From positions 84,369-148,368 of the forward strand of contig JAKSLB010000006.1 in assembly GCA_024401435.1 (NCBI GenBank): a stretch of 64,000 nt of DNA, given 5' to 3'. Shown here piece after piece: positions 35,274-43,662 of the stretch. This DNA is from Paludibacteraceae bacterium. Lineage in GTDB: Bacteria > Bacteroidota > Bacteroidia > Bacteroidales > Paludibacteraceae. The translations under genes and the position numbers were made by a program. Numbering within the stretch: position 1 is the first letter of the stretch; each line of letters opens with the position of its first letter. The notes beneath the pieces were generated by a model. That model was given only the letters and a program-made list of their open reading frames with translations. It had not been told where the DNA came from and did not search any database.

Positions 35274-36537
35274 TCTCTTCTGTTTGTGTGTTGGTTGGTT
35301 CAATTGGGTTGTTGTCTCTGTATTTGCCAGCTTTCGTGTTTTCTGCAATTTTTGTGAGTGCATCAATCGTGAAATTGACATCGTCGATGGTGTGTAATGG
35401 AGTTGGAATAAGACGTATCATCACTTTTCCTTCTTCAATATACGGATATAAAATATTTACGCAGAAGATACCGAAATTTTCTCTTAGGTCCATCATCATG
35501 TGAACAGCCTCTTGGATATTTTCCATTTCCATATAAACAGGTGTTACAGCAGATGTGGTATTACCAATATTTAATCCTGCTTTTCTCAACCCTTTTTGCA
35601 ATGCTTCTGTGATTGTGTTTAGCTTTTTTAGTTGCTCTGGATGGTTGATGATGTAGTCAAGTCGATTGATTGCACTGGCTGTGATGGCTGATGGTAATGC
35701 TTCTGAAAATGTTTGAGATCTCATATTGTATCGAAGGTAGTTGATCAAATCTTCGCTACCTGCGACGAATCCACCCGTGATACTCATTGCCTTGCCAAAT
35801 GTGCCAACTAATAAATCCACTTTATCTTGTACTCCATAATAGTCGGCAGCCCCAATTCTATTTGGACCGATGGTTCCAAAACCATGTGCATCTTCTACAA
35901 TTAATAGAAAATCGTATTTTTCTTTTAGCGCTACAATTTTGTCAAGAGGTGCAAGTTCACCGGTTACACCGATAACACCTTCAGTGACGAATAATACACC
36001 ACCATCTTTTTCTTTGGCTGCTTCACAAGCTTTCTTGACTTGCTCTTCGATTGCATCAATATCGTTTTGATAGTATATAAAACGTCTATTAGAGTGCAAT
36101 CGTATTCCATCTTGTATACTGGAATGAACGTCAAAACTATAAATAACAGTGTCGTTTTTGCAACATAAAGAATCTATGATAGAAATCATTCCTTGATAAA
36201 AAGAATTCAACACGAAACAATCTTCCATCTTAACGAATTCTGCTATTTTGCTTTCTAACGTTTCATGAAGGGTGGTTTGACCTGTCATTAATCGTGACCC
36301 CATAGGATTGGAGAATCCATATTGAATAGCTAATTCAGCTTCTTTTGCTTTGATGTCAGGATTGCTTGCAAGACCATAGTAATTGTTTATGCTCCAATTA
36401 AGAATGTCTTTCCCTCTAAAGGTCATATGTGGTCCTATTTCTCCCTCTAATTTGGGAAACATAAAGTAACCATGAGCTAATTTGCTCCATTGACCTAATA
36501 CACCAAGGTTTTGAAGTACTCTGTCTCGAATTTCCAT
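35263..36537 (-). CDS. Alpha-oxoamine synthase, serine palmitoyltransferase-like
   Basis: 424 residues. A fold-type I PLP enzyme of the AOS family (KBL, BioF, ALAS, SPT). Visible features are NNYYGLASNPDIK, NPMGSRLMTGQTTLHETLE, VVEDAHGFGTIG-type IVEDAHGFGTIGPN, and the PLP-lysine in GTFGKAMS near residue 247. Bacteroidetes use serine palmitoyltransferase to start sphingolipid synthesis, and the sequence fits that group, but 2-amino-3-ketobutyrate CoA ligase or a related paralogue cannot be excluded. The last 25 residues are polar and Glu/Thr rich. Lies 27 bases after the PBP1A gene. Confidence 0.85.
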   Translation of the reverse strand: MEIRDRVLQNLGVLGQWSKLAHGYFMFPKLEGEIGPHMTFRGKDILNWSINNYYGLASNPDIKAKEAELAIQYGFSNPMGSRLMTGQTTLHETLESKIAEFVKMEDCFVLNSFYQGMISIIDSLCCKNDTVIYSFDVHSSIQDGIRLHSNRRFIYYQNDIDAIEEQVKKACEAAKEKDGGVLFVTEGVIGVTGELAPLDKIVALKEKYDFLLIVEDAHGFGTIGPNRIGAADYYGVQDKVDLLVGTFGKAMSITGGFVAGSEDLINYLRYNMRSQTFSEALPSAITASAINRLDYIINHPEQLKKLNTITEALQKGLRKAGLNIGNTTSAVTPVYMEMENIQEAVHMMMDLRENFGIFCVNILYPYIEEGKVMIRLIPTPLHTIDDVNFTIDALTKIAENTKAGKYRDNNPIEPTNTQTEENEE

Positions 36538-36564
36538 TTTGAATATTTTTAGATAGATTTTTAA

Positions 36565-38955
36565 TTAAAATAGAATCATTTCTGCGGCATCCTCATCTAA
36601 TACAGGATGACTATCTTTCGTTGAGCAATCATATCTTTGTGTAGTTACGAATTGCTCTGTTCTAGAATATCCTATTGTAGAATCGTTATATACTTTATTC
36701 ATGTATTTACCCCAGATAGGTAATGCAGTTGCAGAACCTTGTCCATTACGAAGGTTGTCGAAGTGGATGTCTCTATCTTCTCCACCTACCCATACGCCTG
36801 TGACTAAGTTAGGTACGAAGCCCATAAACCAACCATCAGAGTTGTTTTGCGTGGTTCCTGTTTTTCCTGCAACTGGAGTTTCCCATCCCACACAATAATC
36901 ATATCTCTTGGTACGTAGACGTAAACCAGTACCACCATTGATAACTCCTTGTAGCAAGGAAATCATTTTGGAGGCTGTTTCTGGATCATATACCTCTTTC
37001 ATTCTGGTGTCAAATGTTGCAATAATATTACCATTATTATCTTCTATACGTGTTACAAGTACTGGAGATGCTTTGATTCCTTTGTTTGCAAATGCTGTAT
37101 AGGCGGAAACCATTTCGCTGATTGATACGTCCATTGCACCTAAACAAATAGGAGGAACGGGGTCTACTTTACTTTTTAAATCCAATGAGTTGTTTAAGAA
37201 ATTAGCGAAACGACCAGCACCAATTTGTAGTACCAAATGGGCAGAAATCCAGTTGTTAGACGTTTGTAGACCTCTTTTTAAAGTAATCATCTGTCCAACT
37301 TCTTTCTTGCCATCTTCTCCATAAGGTACGTTTCTTGGAGTCCATATTTCATGAGAAACAGGATCTTCGTAATGAGGTTGTACATTAGGCACTTCTGTAC
37401 ATGGTTCCATTCCATCTATCATTGCCAATGTGTATAGGAATGGTTTGATGGTTGAACCTACTTGTCGTTTACCTGTACATACCATATCATATTGGAAGAA
37501 ATTGAAGTTTGGACCTCCTACATAAGCTTTAACATGACCATTGAATGGATCAATGGACATCATACCAGCTCGTAAAAATGACTTTTGGTATCTGATTGAA
37601 TCCATAGGAGAAAGTAACGTATCTTTGGAGCCTTTTTCCCAATCGAATACAGATACTGTTATTGGTTTGTTGAAAATTTCGAGTATTTCTTTTTCGCTCT
37701 TGCCTTCTTTCTTCAACCAATAATAACGGTCACTTTGTCTCATGGATTTTACTAAAATTGAGTCAACTTGTGCCTGTGTAGATTTGTTGGAGAATGGAGC
37801 TTTCTTGTTTTTTTGATTGCTTTTCTCTTTGAAAAATAGAGGTTGTAAGTAACCACCTAAGTATTCTTTTATAGCATCTTCTGCGTATTGTTGCATACGA
37901 GAATCGATAGTGGTATATATTTTTAAACCATCAGCATATAGATTATATGGTGTGCCATCAGGTTTCGTGTTTTTGTTACACCATCCATATAGAGGGTCTT
38001 GTGCCCATGCAATAGAATCTTCGTAATATTTTTGACGCATCCATTTAGGGTACTTGGAAGGGTTGGGTTCTGTAGCATTCATAATGATTCTCAAGTGCTC
38101 TCTGAAGTAAGGCGCCAATCCTAATTTGTGATCTACTTTTTGATAATTGGTAACAATTTCCAAAGATGACAATGAGTCTAATTGTGAAGAGTCAATTTTC
38201 TCGTTTACGACCATTTGAGACAAAACCACATTTCTTCTGGTTAAACAATTACTTTTGAATTTGTCTCGAACGGGATCGTATAGAGTAGGGTTTTGTAACA
38301 TGCCAACTAATGTGGCAGCCTCTTCTATTGTTAAATCTTTAGGCGCTTTGTTAAAGTAGATTTGTGAGGCAGATTTGATTCCTACAGCATTGTGATTCCA
38401 ATCGAATTTATTGAGATACATTGTGATAATCTCTTCTTTTGTATAGTATTTTTCTAGCTTAACGGCAATTACCCATTCTGTGAGTTTCTGCTTCATTCGT
38501 TCAATCTTGTTCTTTGCACGTTGCTCGGTAAAAAATAATTTTGCCAATTGTTGGGTAATCGTACTACCTCCACCTTTGTCTTGTCCCATAAGAATCGTTT
38601 TGAAGGCAACTCTAACAAGTGCTCTTCCGTCGATTCCCGAGTGATCATGAAAACGAATGTCTTCTGTGGAAATTAATGCATCTATGACGTATGGCGATAT
38701 CTCTTCATAAGGAGTATATATACGATTCTCTTGGCTGATAAAATATCGACCTAATGTTTTCATATCACACGTATATATTTCAGTCGCATACTTGCTTTTT
38801 GGATTTTGTAGGTCTTCGATAGGTGGTAAATAACCGATTTTTCCATCGCTAATAAGTTTGAAAATTGTGAAAACTGATAATATTCCGACAAAGAATAGTA
38901 TCCATATTCCAATTAGAATTTTAATGCCTAAACTAAGTTTACTACTTTTCTCCAT
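36565..38955 (-). CDS. mrcA: Class A penicillin-binding protein (PBP1A)
   Basis: 796 residues. An N-terminal membrane anchor (about 10-32) precedes a GT51 glycosyltransferase domain (EDIRFHDHSGID, GGSTITQQLAK, and the LEKYYTKEEIITMYLN segment) and a transpeptidase domain (SxxK in GSTIKPF, SNN in TSNNW, KTGTTQ). It polymerises and cross-links peptidoglycan on the outer face of the inner membrane. A -7 box is at 38980-38987. First of a three-gene minus-strand unit with the alpha-oxoamine synthase and guanine deaminase. Confidence 0.95.
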   Translation of the reverse strand: MEKSSKLSLGIKILIGIWILFFVGILSVFTIFKLISDGKIGYLPPIEDLQNPKSKYATEIYTCDMKTLGRYFISQENRIYTPYEEISPYVIDALISTEDIRFHDHSGIDGRALVRVAFKTILMGQDKGGGSTITQQLAKLFFTEQRAKNKIERMKQKLTEWVIAVKLEKYYTKEEIITMYLNKFDWNHNAVGIKSASQIYFNKAPKDLTIEEAATLVGMLQNPTLYDPVRDKFKSNCLTRRNVVLSQMVVNEKIDSSQLDSLSSLEIVTNYQKVDHKLGLAPYFREHLRIIMNATEPNPSKYPKWMRQKYYEDSIAWAQDPLYGWCNKNTKPDGTPYNLYADGLKIYTTIDSRMQQYAEDAIKEYLGGYLQPLFFKEKSNQKNKKAPFSNKSTQAQVDSILVKSMRQSDRYYWLKKEGKSEKEILEIFNKPITVSVFDWEKGSKDTLLSPMDSIRYQKSFLRAGMMSIDPFNGHVKAYVGGPNFNFFQYDMVCTGKRQVGSTIKPFLYTLAMIDGMEPCTEVPNVQPHYEDPVSHEIWTPRNVPYGEDGKKEVGQMITLKRGLQTSNNWISAHLVLQIGAGRFANFLNNSLDLKSKVDPVPPICLGAMDVSISEMVSAYTAFANKGIKASPVLVTRIEDNNGNIIATFDTRMKEVYDPETASKMISLLQGVINGGTGLRLRTKRYDYCVGWETPVAGKTGTTQNNSDGWFMGFVPNLVTGVWVGGEDRDIHFDNLRNGQGSATALPIWGKYMNKVYNDSTIGYSRTEQFVTTQRYDCSTKDSHPVLDEDAAEMILF

Positions 38956-38979
38956 TTCTTAAAGATTTTAAATGTCGAA

Positions 38980-38987
38980 CAAAAATA
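38980..38987 (-). promoter_or_regulatory. -7 box (TATTTTTG) for PBP1A
   Basis: Minus-strand TAnnTTTG, 24 bases before the start codon. Confidence 0.45.
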
Positions 38988-38999
38988 AGAAATTTATTG

Positions 39000-39007
39000 T
39001 ACTTTTG
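39000..39007 (+). promoter_or_regulatory. -7 box (TACTTTTG) for the Yip1-smpB unit
   Basis: TAnnTTTG 20 bases before the ATG at 39028; an AGAAGG Shine-Dalgarno-like sequence lies between. Confidence 0.5.
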
Positions 39008-39027
39008 CCAACTCAAAGAAGGTAAAA

Positions 39028-39606
39028 ATGAAGTCGATTTTCATAAGAATATTAAATTTAGTGCGTACTCCTCAAGAAGAGTGGAATGCAATTGTTACAG
39101 ATTCGCCAGATGTTGATTCTGTAAGGAGAAGTTTTTTCTTCCCCTTTTTAAAGTTTGTTACAGGAGCCATTCTTTTTATATGTATCCTAAAATTTACATG
39201 GACAGGATCTTCATTCCCTCAGTTTTTGGGATATTCTGCCATCCAATTTTTTGTTGTGTTTTCATCTTTATTTGCAGGTGTCTATGGGTCTGTTTTGATA
39301 TTAAACCAACTGCTTGCTATTCGATATTTCTCAGGTGTTGAAAAGAATTTTTATAAATGTTTTTCATTGGTGGTTTATCCTTCATCTATTCTATGGATTA
39401 TAACCTTGTTGAGAATGATGATTGATGCTCTGTTTTTTATAGAAATATTGGATTTGTATGTAGCGTATGTGATATGGTGCGGGTTGACAACACTGTACCC
39501 TAAATTGGAAGATAATAAGAAAGGGGTCTTATCAATTGTGATTTTAGTGCTTTTATTTGTATGCCCGACTTTGGTTGAAAAATTATTGATACATTTGATG
39601 AATTAA
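39028..39606 (+). CDS. Yip1-domain membrane protein
   Basis: 192 residues with about five predicted membrane spans. The N-terminus IRILNLVRTPQEEWNAI is the pattern that precedes the Yip1/DUF1282 domain in Bacteroidetes proteins. Function unknown. Twelve bases separate it from smpB, so the two are probably co-transcribed with the ABC ATPase gene behind them. Confidence 0.75.
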   Translation: MKSIFIRILNLVRTPQEEWNAIVTDSPDVDSVRRSFFFPFLKFVTGAILFICILKFTWTGSSFPQFLGYSAIQFFVVFSSLFAGVYGSVLILNQLLAIRYFSGVEKNFYKCFSLVVYPSSILWIITLLRMMIDALFFIEILDLYVAYVIWCGLTTLYPKLEDNKKGVLSIVILVLLFVCPTLVEKLLIHLMN

Positions 39607-39617
39607 TAAGTTAGATT

Positions 39618-40076
39618 ATGGAAAAACTTAAAAATGATGTTCTTATTCGTAACAAACGAGCTTCTTTCGATTATGAATTGATTGATACTTACCAAGCAGG
39701 TATTGTTTTGGTGGGAACGGAAATTAAATCAATTAGATTAGGAAAGGCAAGTTTGGTTGATACCTTTTGTTTCTTTAATGATGATGAGTTATGGGTGAAA
39801 AACATGAACATTTCCGAATATTTTTATGGAACTTATAATAACCATTTACCACGAAGAGATCGTAAATTGCTTTTGACAAAACGTGAACTTCAGAAAATAA
39901 GAAGACAAACGAAAGATACTGGTTTTACAATTGTTCCAACCAAACTATTCTTGAATGAGAAGGGATTGGCAAAAGTTGAAATTGCGGTGGCAAAAGGTAA
40001 AAAAGCTTATGATAAACGAGAGTCTCTTAAGGAAAAAGATGATAGGAGACAAATGGATAGAGCGATGAAACATTAA
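39618..40076 (+). CDS. smpB: SsrA-binding protein SmpB
   Basis: 152 residues, full length. Binds tmRNA and brings it to stalled ribosomes for trans-translation. Family motifs are [55 protein letters not shown] and the C-terminal tail [19 protein letters not shown] that mimics mRNA in the decoding centre. The tmRNA gene was not found in the window. Confidence 0.97.
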   Translation: MEKLKNDVLIRNKRASFDYELIDTYQAGIVLVGTEIKSIRLGKASLVDTFCFFNDDELWVKNMNISEYFYGTYNNHLPRRDRKLLLTKRELQKIRRQTKDTGFTIVPTKLFLNEKGLAKVEIAVAKGKKAYDKRESLKEKDDRRQMDRAMKH

Positions 40077-40080
40077 TGAA

Positions 40081-41544
40081 ATGATGGATGATATTTTGAT
40101 TCAACTATCTCATGTGGTTCCTCGAATTTATGGATTAGATTTTCCTCAGCCCCTCGATTGGACTATTCGAGTGGGTGAACAATGGTGCGTAATTGGTTGC
40201 AATGGCTCTGGTAAGAGTATGTTGGCAGATATTCTATCTGGTAGATATGGTATAAAATCGGGAAGTGTTAACTATTCTTTTTGGAATGAGGATTATAGAC
40301 AGCAATCAGGAAAATCATTCCCAACAGAAGCTATTAGAAAGGTTAGCTTCGAGTCTGCATATATGTTGTCTGATTATAAAAACATGTATTATCAACAACG
40401 TTTTCATTCTCTTGAGAATGAGATGACGCCAACAGTTGAAGAATTAATCTCTACCGTACCGAATAATACATATTTAAATGGATTATCTGAAACTTTACAC
40501 ATAAAATCTTTATACTCCAAACGTTTGATAATGTTGTCTTCTGGAGAGTTAAGAAGACTGCTTATTGTGTTAGCTTTGGCTCAACGACCTAAATTAATTA
40601 TTTTTGATAATCCTTTTATTGGATTAGATGTTGAAACTCGTCGCACATTAGATGATTTTTTTGTCGAATTGTCAAAAGTTCAGCAAATGATGTTCCTTGT
40701 TCCATCTGTTTCTGAAATTCCTAAAGTTGCGACACATGTTTTGAAGTCAGAATCCTTGTGTTATAAGGAAATAGGGTCAATTGAAAAGTTCAGAGATTCT
40801 TTTGTGGAAGAGGATAATTCTTCTACATACGAAGATATAGTTTTCCCTCAATCATTATCTACAGTTCCTCGATCTTATCAATATGTACTTCAAATGAAGG
40901 ATGTAAATGTTGCGTATGACAAAGTAATATTATTCCAACATTTAAATTGGACAATAAAAAAAGGAGAGAAGTGGGCACTGATAGGGAAAAATGGATCTGG
41001 TAAATCGACATTACTTAGCCTTATGGTGGGCGATAATCCGAAAGCGTATTCGTTAAATATCTCTATTTTTGATAGGAAAAGAGGAACGGGGGAAAGTATT
41101 TGGGACATTAAGAAACCTATAGGTTATATATCATCTGAGATGCATCTATATTTTCGAGAAGACCAATCTTGTCTGAAAATTGTTAGTTCTGGATTTTTTG
41201 ATACAATGGGACTCTTTTGTAATTGTTCGGAAGAACAAAATAAGGTTGCTTTGGAGTGGATGAAACTATTAGGTATAGAATACTTGAAAGATTGTTCGTA
41301 TTTGAAGATTTCAGGAGGAGAACAACGGTTGGTTTTGTTGGCAAGAACAATGGTGAAAAATCCAGATTTGTTGATTTTAGATGAGCCTTTACATGGATTG
41401 GATGATAGAAATAAAAGACATTGCTGCTATATAATTGAAAAGTTTTGTGAGCAAGAAGAAAAGTCATTAATATATGTTACGCATAGAATGGAGGAGATAC
41501 CCCCATGTGTTACTTTGTTTTTCGAGTTAAAAAAAGAATCCTAA
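40081..41544 (+). CDS. ABC ATPase with two nucleotide-binding domains (ModF-like)
   Basis: 487 residues with two complete ATPase domains and no membrane spans. Domain 1: Walker A GCNGSGKS, signature SSGELRR (degenerate), Walker B LIIFDNP, where Asn replaces the usual catalytic Glu. Domain 2: Walker A GKNGSGKS, signature SGGEQR, Walker B LLILDEP and HR in YVTHRMEE. The architecture resembles ModF/PhrA-type soluble proteins linked to molybdate uptake, but no molybdate permease is nearby. Domain 1 is likely catalytically weakened. Starts 4 bases after smpB. Confidence 0.85.
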   Translation: MMDDILIQLSHVVPRIYGLDFPQPLDWTIRVGEQWCVIGCNGSGKSMLADILSGRYGIKSGSVNYSFWNEDYRQQSGKSFPTEAIRKVSFESAYMLSDYKNMYYQQRFHSLENEMTPTVEELISTVPNNTYLNGLSETLHIKSLYSKRLIMLSSGELRRLLIVLALAQRPKLIIFDNPFIGLDVETRRTLDDFFVELSKVQQMMFLVPSVSEIPKVATHVLKSESLCYKEIGSIEKFRDSFVEEDNSSTYEDIVFPQSLSTVPRSYQYVLQMKDVNVAYDKVILFQHLNWTIKKGEKWALIGKNGSGKSTLLSLMVGDNPKAYSLNISIFDRKRGTGESIWDIKKPIGYISSEMHLYFREDQSCLKIVSSGFFDTMGLFCNCSEEQNKVALEWMKLLGIEYLKDCSYLKISGGEQRLVLLARTMVKNPDLLILDEPLHGLDDRNKRHCCYIIEKFCEQEEKSLIYVTHRMEEIPPCVTLFFELKKES

Positions 41545-41691
41545 ATATTTTGAGATTTACATCTCATTTGATATATTGCACTTTCAAATAAAGATGATCA
41601 ATGATGTTTTTGTGTCATCTTGAGGAAATATCAAATGGTGAGAGGAGATTTATCTTCATGTTTTATTGTATTATATAAAAGGGATAGGCTT

Positions 41692-42120
41692 ATGAAACAG
41701 TTATTGCGTATATTTATATGTGTAGTGGTCGCATTTACGTCTATGTCTACGTATGCACAGAAGAATAAAGGACCAGAATTTGAAATATCACAAGATTCGA
41801 GCGTGTGTGATACTATATGGATAATGGCAGATAAACCCGTGGAATATCCAGGAGGAACAGATGCTATGTATACTTTTTTGTTTGATAAGATGAAAAATGG
41901 GGGAGACCTTCATGCAGTAAACACGCAAAAAATGATGGTGAAAATGTTGGTTTCTTCTGATGGCTTGGTGCTTGAAAAAAAAGTATTGCGATCTTTAGAT
42001 CCAGAGACAACGCAAGATGTCTTACAAGCAATGGATCAATTTCCTAAATTGATTCCTGCTCAGAAAAACGGAAAGGATGTTTGTTCTTATTTTCTGGTCT
42101 TGGTAAATTTATTACGGTAG
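41692..42120 (+). CDS. Small secreted protein with TonB-C-like segment
   Basis: 142 residues from the ATG at 41692, chosen because it begins the signal peptide (MKQLLRIFICVVVAF ... YAQ); the longer frame starts with TTG and no signal. The mature part begins with a linker, then DKPVEYPGGTDAMYTFLFDKM, which resembles the start of the TonB C-terminal domain also seen at the end of the 45532-47535 gene. There is no membrane anchor or proline-rich spacer, so it is unlikely to be an energy transducer. Function unknown. Confidence 0.7.
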   Translation: MKQLLRIFICVVVAFTSMSTYAQKNKGPEFEISQDSSVCDTIWIMADKPVEYPGGTDAMYTFLFDKMKNGGDLHAVNTQKMMVKMLVSSDGLVLEKKVLRSLDPETTQDVLQAMDQFPKLIPAQKNGKDVCSYFLVLVNLLR

Positions 42121-42149
42121 GATAATTAATTGAAAGATAGATAGAAAGA

Positions 42150-42186
42150 CGATAGGTTTTGACAATAATCTATCGCCTTTTTTATT
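42150..42186 (+). terminator. Terminator after the small secreted protein gene
   Basis: Stem CGATAG/CTATCG with weaker outer pairs and a T6 run on the plus strand; it abuts the stop of the convergent DUF151 gene. Confidence 0.6.
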
Positions 42187-42769
42187 GGTTCGAAATTTGA
42201 TCGATTTCTTTCTTTAGTTTGGCTGCTAACTCGTAATTTTCTGTATCTATAGCTTGTTTGAGTTTTTGTTTGTATAGGTCTATTTTAGAAATACCGAAGG
42301 CGCAGGATTCATTTTGTTGTTCGAAAATGTTTTTGCTATATTTTTCTTCGAATTTTTTTAGGATTCTTTGATACCGTTGGCAACATTCCAAAATGACTTG
42401 TTCTTCTGCATACAGAGAAGTTTTGTTAAGATAGGCTAAAGCAATTGCATCGGAAGCTTTAATGTCAATTTTTTTGATTGTATCGTTCTCTTTGCAAATC
42501 AATTCGGCATAGTATATGTTTTGTTTGTATTGAGTGATATGAATTTCAGATATGATTACATTGTTTTCTTTTAAATAATTGGAGAATACTTCATATAATG
42601 AAGGACGAGGTGGGTATTTTTCAAAAATAAAAGACAAAATATACATAGCTTCATTTTTGAGAGTCAGAATGCCGAATTTTTGATGCGATTCTATCTCTTC
42701 AATAGCCAAAAGATAACTATCTTCTTCTGTAGGGTATATGTTGTAAACTCTTATTTGTTTGTAAGCCAT
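42182..42769 (-). CDS. Bifunctional nuclease family protein (DUF151) with UVR motif
   Basis: 195 residues. The DUF151 fold covers about 15-130 (LLAIEEIESHQKFGILTL, KASDAIALAYLNKTSLYAEE). The C-terminal 35 residues form a UvrB/UvrC-like coiled-coil motif (LYKQKLKQAIDTENYELAAKLKKEIDQI). Plant and some bacterial relatives have DNase/RNase activity; the biological role in Bacteroidetes is not settled. Transcribed alone, convergent with the upstream small gene. Confidence 0.9.
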   Translation of the reverse strand: MAYKQIRVYNIYPTEEDSYLLAIEEIESHQKFGILTLKNEAMYILSFIFEKYPPRPSLYEVFSNYLKENNVIISEIHITQYKQNIYYAELICKENDTIKKIDIKASDAIALAYLNKTSLYAEEQVILECCQRYQRILKKFEEKYSKNIFEQQNESCAFGISKIDLYKQKLKQAIDTENYELAAKLKKEIDQISNQ

Positions 42770-42838
42770 AAATAAATTTTTTTTTACAAAGTAAGAAAAA
42801 AATAGGGAGAAAAAGTGTTTAAAGAGAAAGAAAAGTGC

Positions 42839-42846
42839 TATCTTTG
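42839..42846 (+). promoter_or_regulatory. -7 box (TATCTTTG) for rplU-rpmA
   Basis: Consensus -7 element 76 bases before rplU, giving a leader of about 70 nt. Confidence 0.6.
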
Positions 42847-42855
42847 CGACCGATT

Positions 42856-42900
42856 TATCCTTCGTGGTTCGAATAAGCGATGAAAATCCACCACCGGATG
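42856..42900 (+). promoter_or_regulatory. Structured leader of rplU, possible autoregulatory site
   Basis: In the rplU 5' UTR, ATCC (42857-42860) can pair with GGAT (42896-42899), and the following GTGG with CCAC further in, closing a loop of about 20 bases. Ribosomal protein operons are often controlled by binding of one product to such a leader. No known L21 leader family was recognised. Confidence 0.35.
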
Positions 42901-42921
42901 TAACTTTAATAGTTTAATAAA

Positions 42922-43236
42922 ATGTACGCTATTGTAGAAATTGCTGGACAACAGTTCAAGGTTGAGAAAGACCAAAAGTTGTATGTTCATCATTTAGGTG
43001 CAGAACGTGGTTCTGTAGTTGAGTTTGATAAAGTGTTGTTAATTGACAATGATGGAAAGATTATTGTTGGTGCTCCTACTATTTCAGGTGCAAAAGTAAC
43101 AGCAGAAGTTGTTACACCTTTGGTAAAAGGTGAGAAGGTGCTCGTATTCCATAAAAAAAGAAGAAATGGATATCGTAAATTGAACGGACACCGTCAACAC
43201 ATGACAGAATTAAAAATTAATAACGTAGTTGCTTAA
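42922..43236 (+). CDS. rplU: 50S ribosomal protein L21
   Basis: 104 residues, full length. Starts [18 protein letters not shown] and contains the conserved [20 protein letters not shown] near the C-terminus. Binds 23S rRNA in the large subunit. First gene of the usual rplU-rpmA pair, 19 bases before rpmA. Confidence 0.98.
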   Translation: MYAIVEIAGQQFKVEKDQKLYVHHLGAERGSVVEFDKVLLIDNDGKIIVGAPTISGAKVTAEVVTPLVKGEKVLVFHKKRRNGYRKLNGHRQHMTELKINNVVA

Positions 43237-43255
43237 CTTTTAAAATTTTAGAGAC

Positions 43256-43519
43256 ATGGCACACAAAAAAGGTGTTGGTAGTTCCAAGAACGGTCGTGAG
43301 TCAGCAAGTAAGCGACTCGGTGTTAAGATTTTTGGTGGTCAATTTGCAAAAGCAGGAAATATTTTGATCCGCCAACGTGGTACAGTTCATCACCCAGGTG
43401 AAAATGTAGGTATGGGAAGTGATCATACTTTATATGCATTGGTTGATGGTACAGTTGTTTTCAGAAAGAAACAAAATGATCGCTCTTATGTTTCTGTTGT
43501 TCCTTCAGCAGAAAAATAA
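43256..43519 (+). CDS. rpmA: 50S ribosomal protein L27
   Basis: 87 residues. The N-terminus [16 protein letters not shown] starts directly with the tail that reaches the peptidyl-transferase centre, so it lacks the cleaved leader found in Firmicutes. [17 protein letters not shown] and GRDHTLYA-type [12 protein letters not shown] are conserved. A strong terminator follows. Confidence 0.98.
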   Translation: MAHKKGVGSSKNGRESASKRLGVKIFGGQFAKAGNILIRQRGTVHHPGENVGMGSDHTLYALVDGTVVFRKKQNDRSYVSVVPSAEK

Positions 43520-43540
43520 GTAAACGATATTATTGAGATA

Positions 43541-43576
43541 AAAAGGAAAGAATTCTTGAGAATTCTTTCCTTTTTT
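43541..43576 (+). terminator. Terminator of rplU-rpmA
   Basis: A 16-bp perfect stem including A5/T5 (core GGAAAGAATTC), with loop TTGA, followed by further T. Confidence 0.9.
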
Positions 43577-43622
43577 TGTTTTTTTTAGAGCAATGTTTTT
43601 TGCTTTTCTTGAAACAGTTTTA

Positions 43623-43630
43623 TATATTTG
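43623..43630 (+). promoter_or_regulatory. -7 box (TATATTTG) for the first TPR gene
   Basis: TAnnTTTG 33 bases before the ATG at 43663. Confidence 0.5.
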
Positions 43631-43662
43631 TAAAAATGACTAATAAAAAACAATATTAATAA

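Noticed and set aside
42861-42875. tRNA-like T-loop sequence GGTTCGAA in the rplU leader
   Set aside because: No acceptor or anticodon stem is present in the correct spacing.
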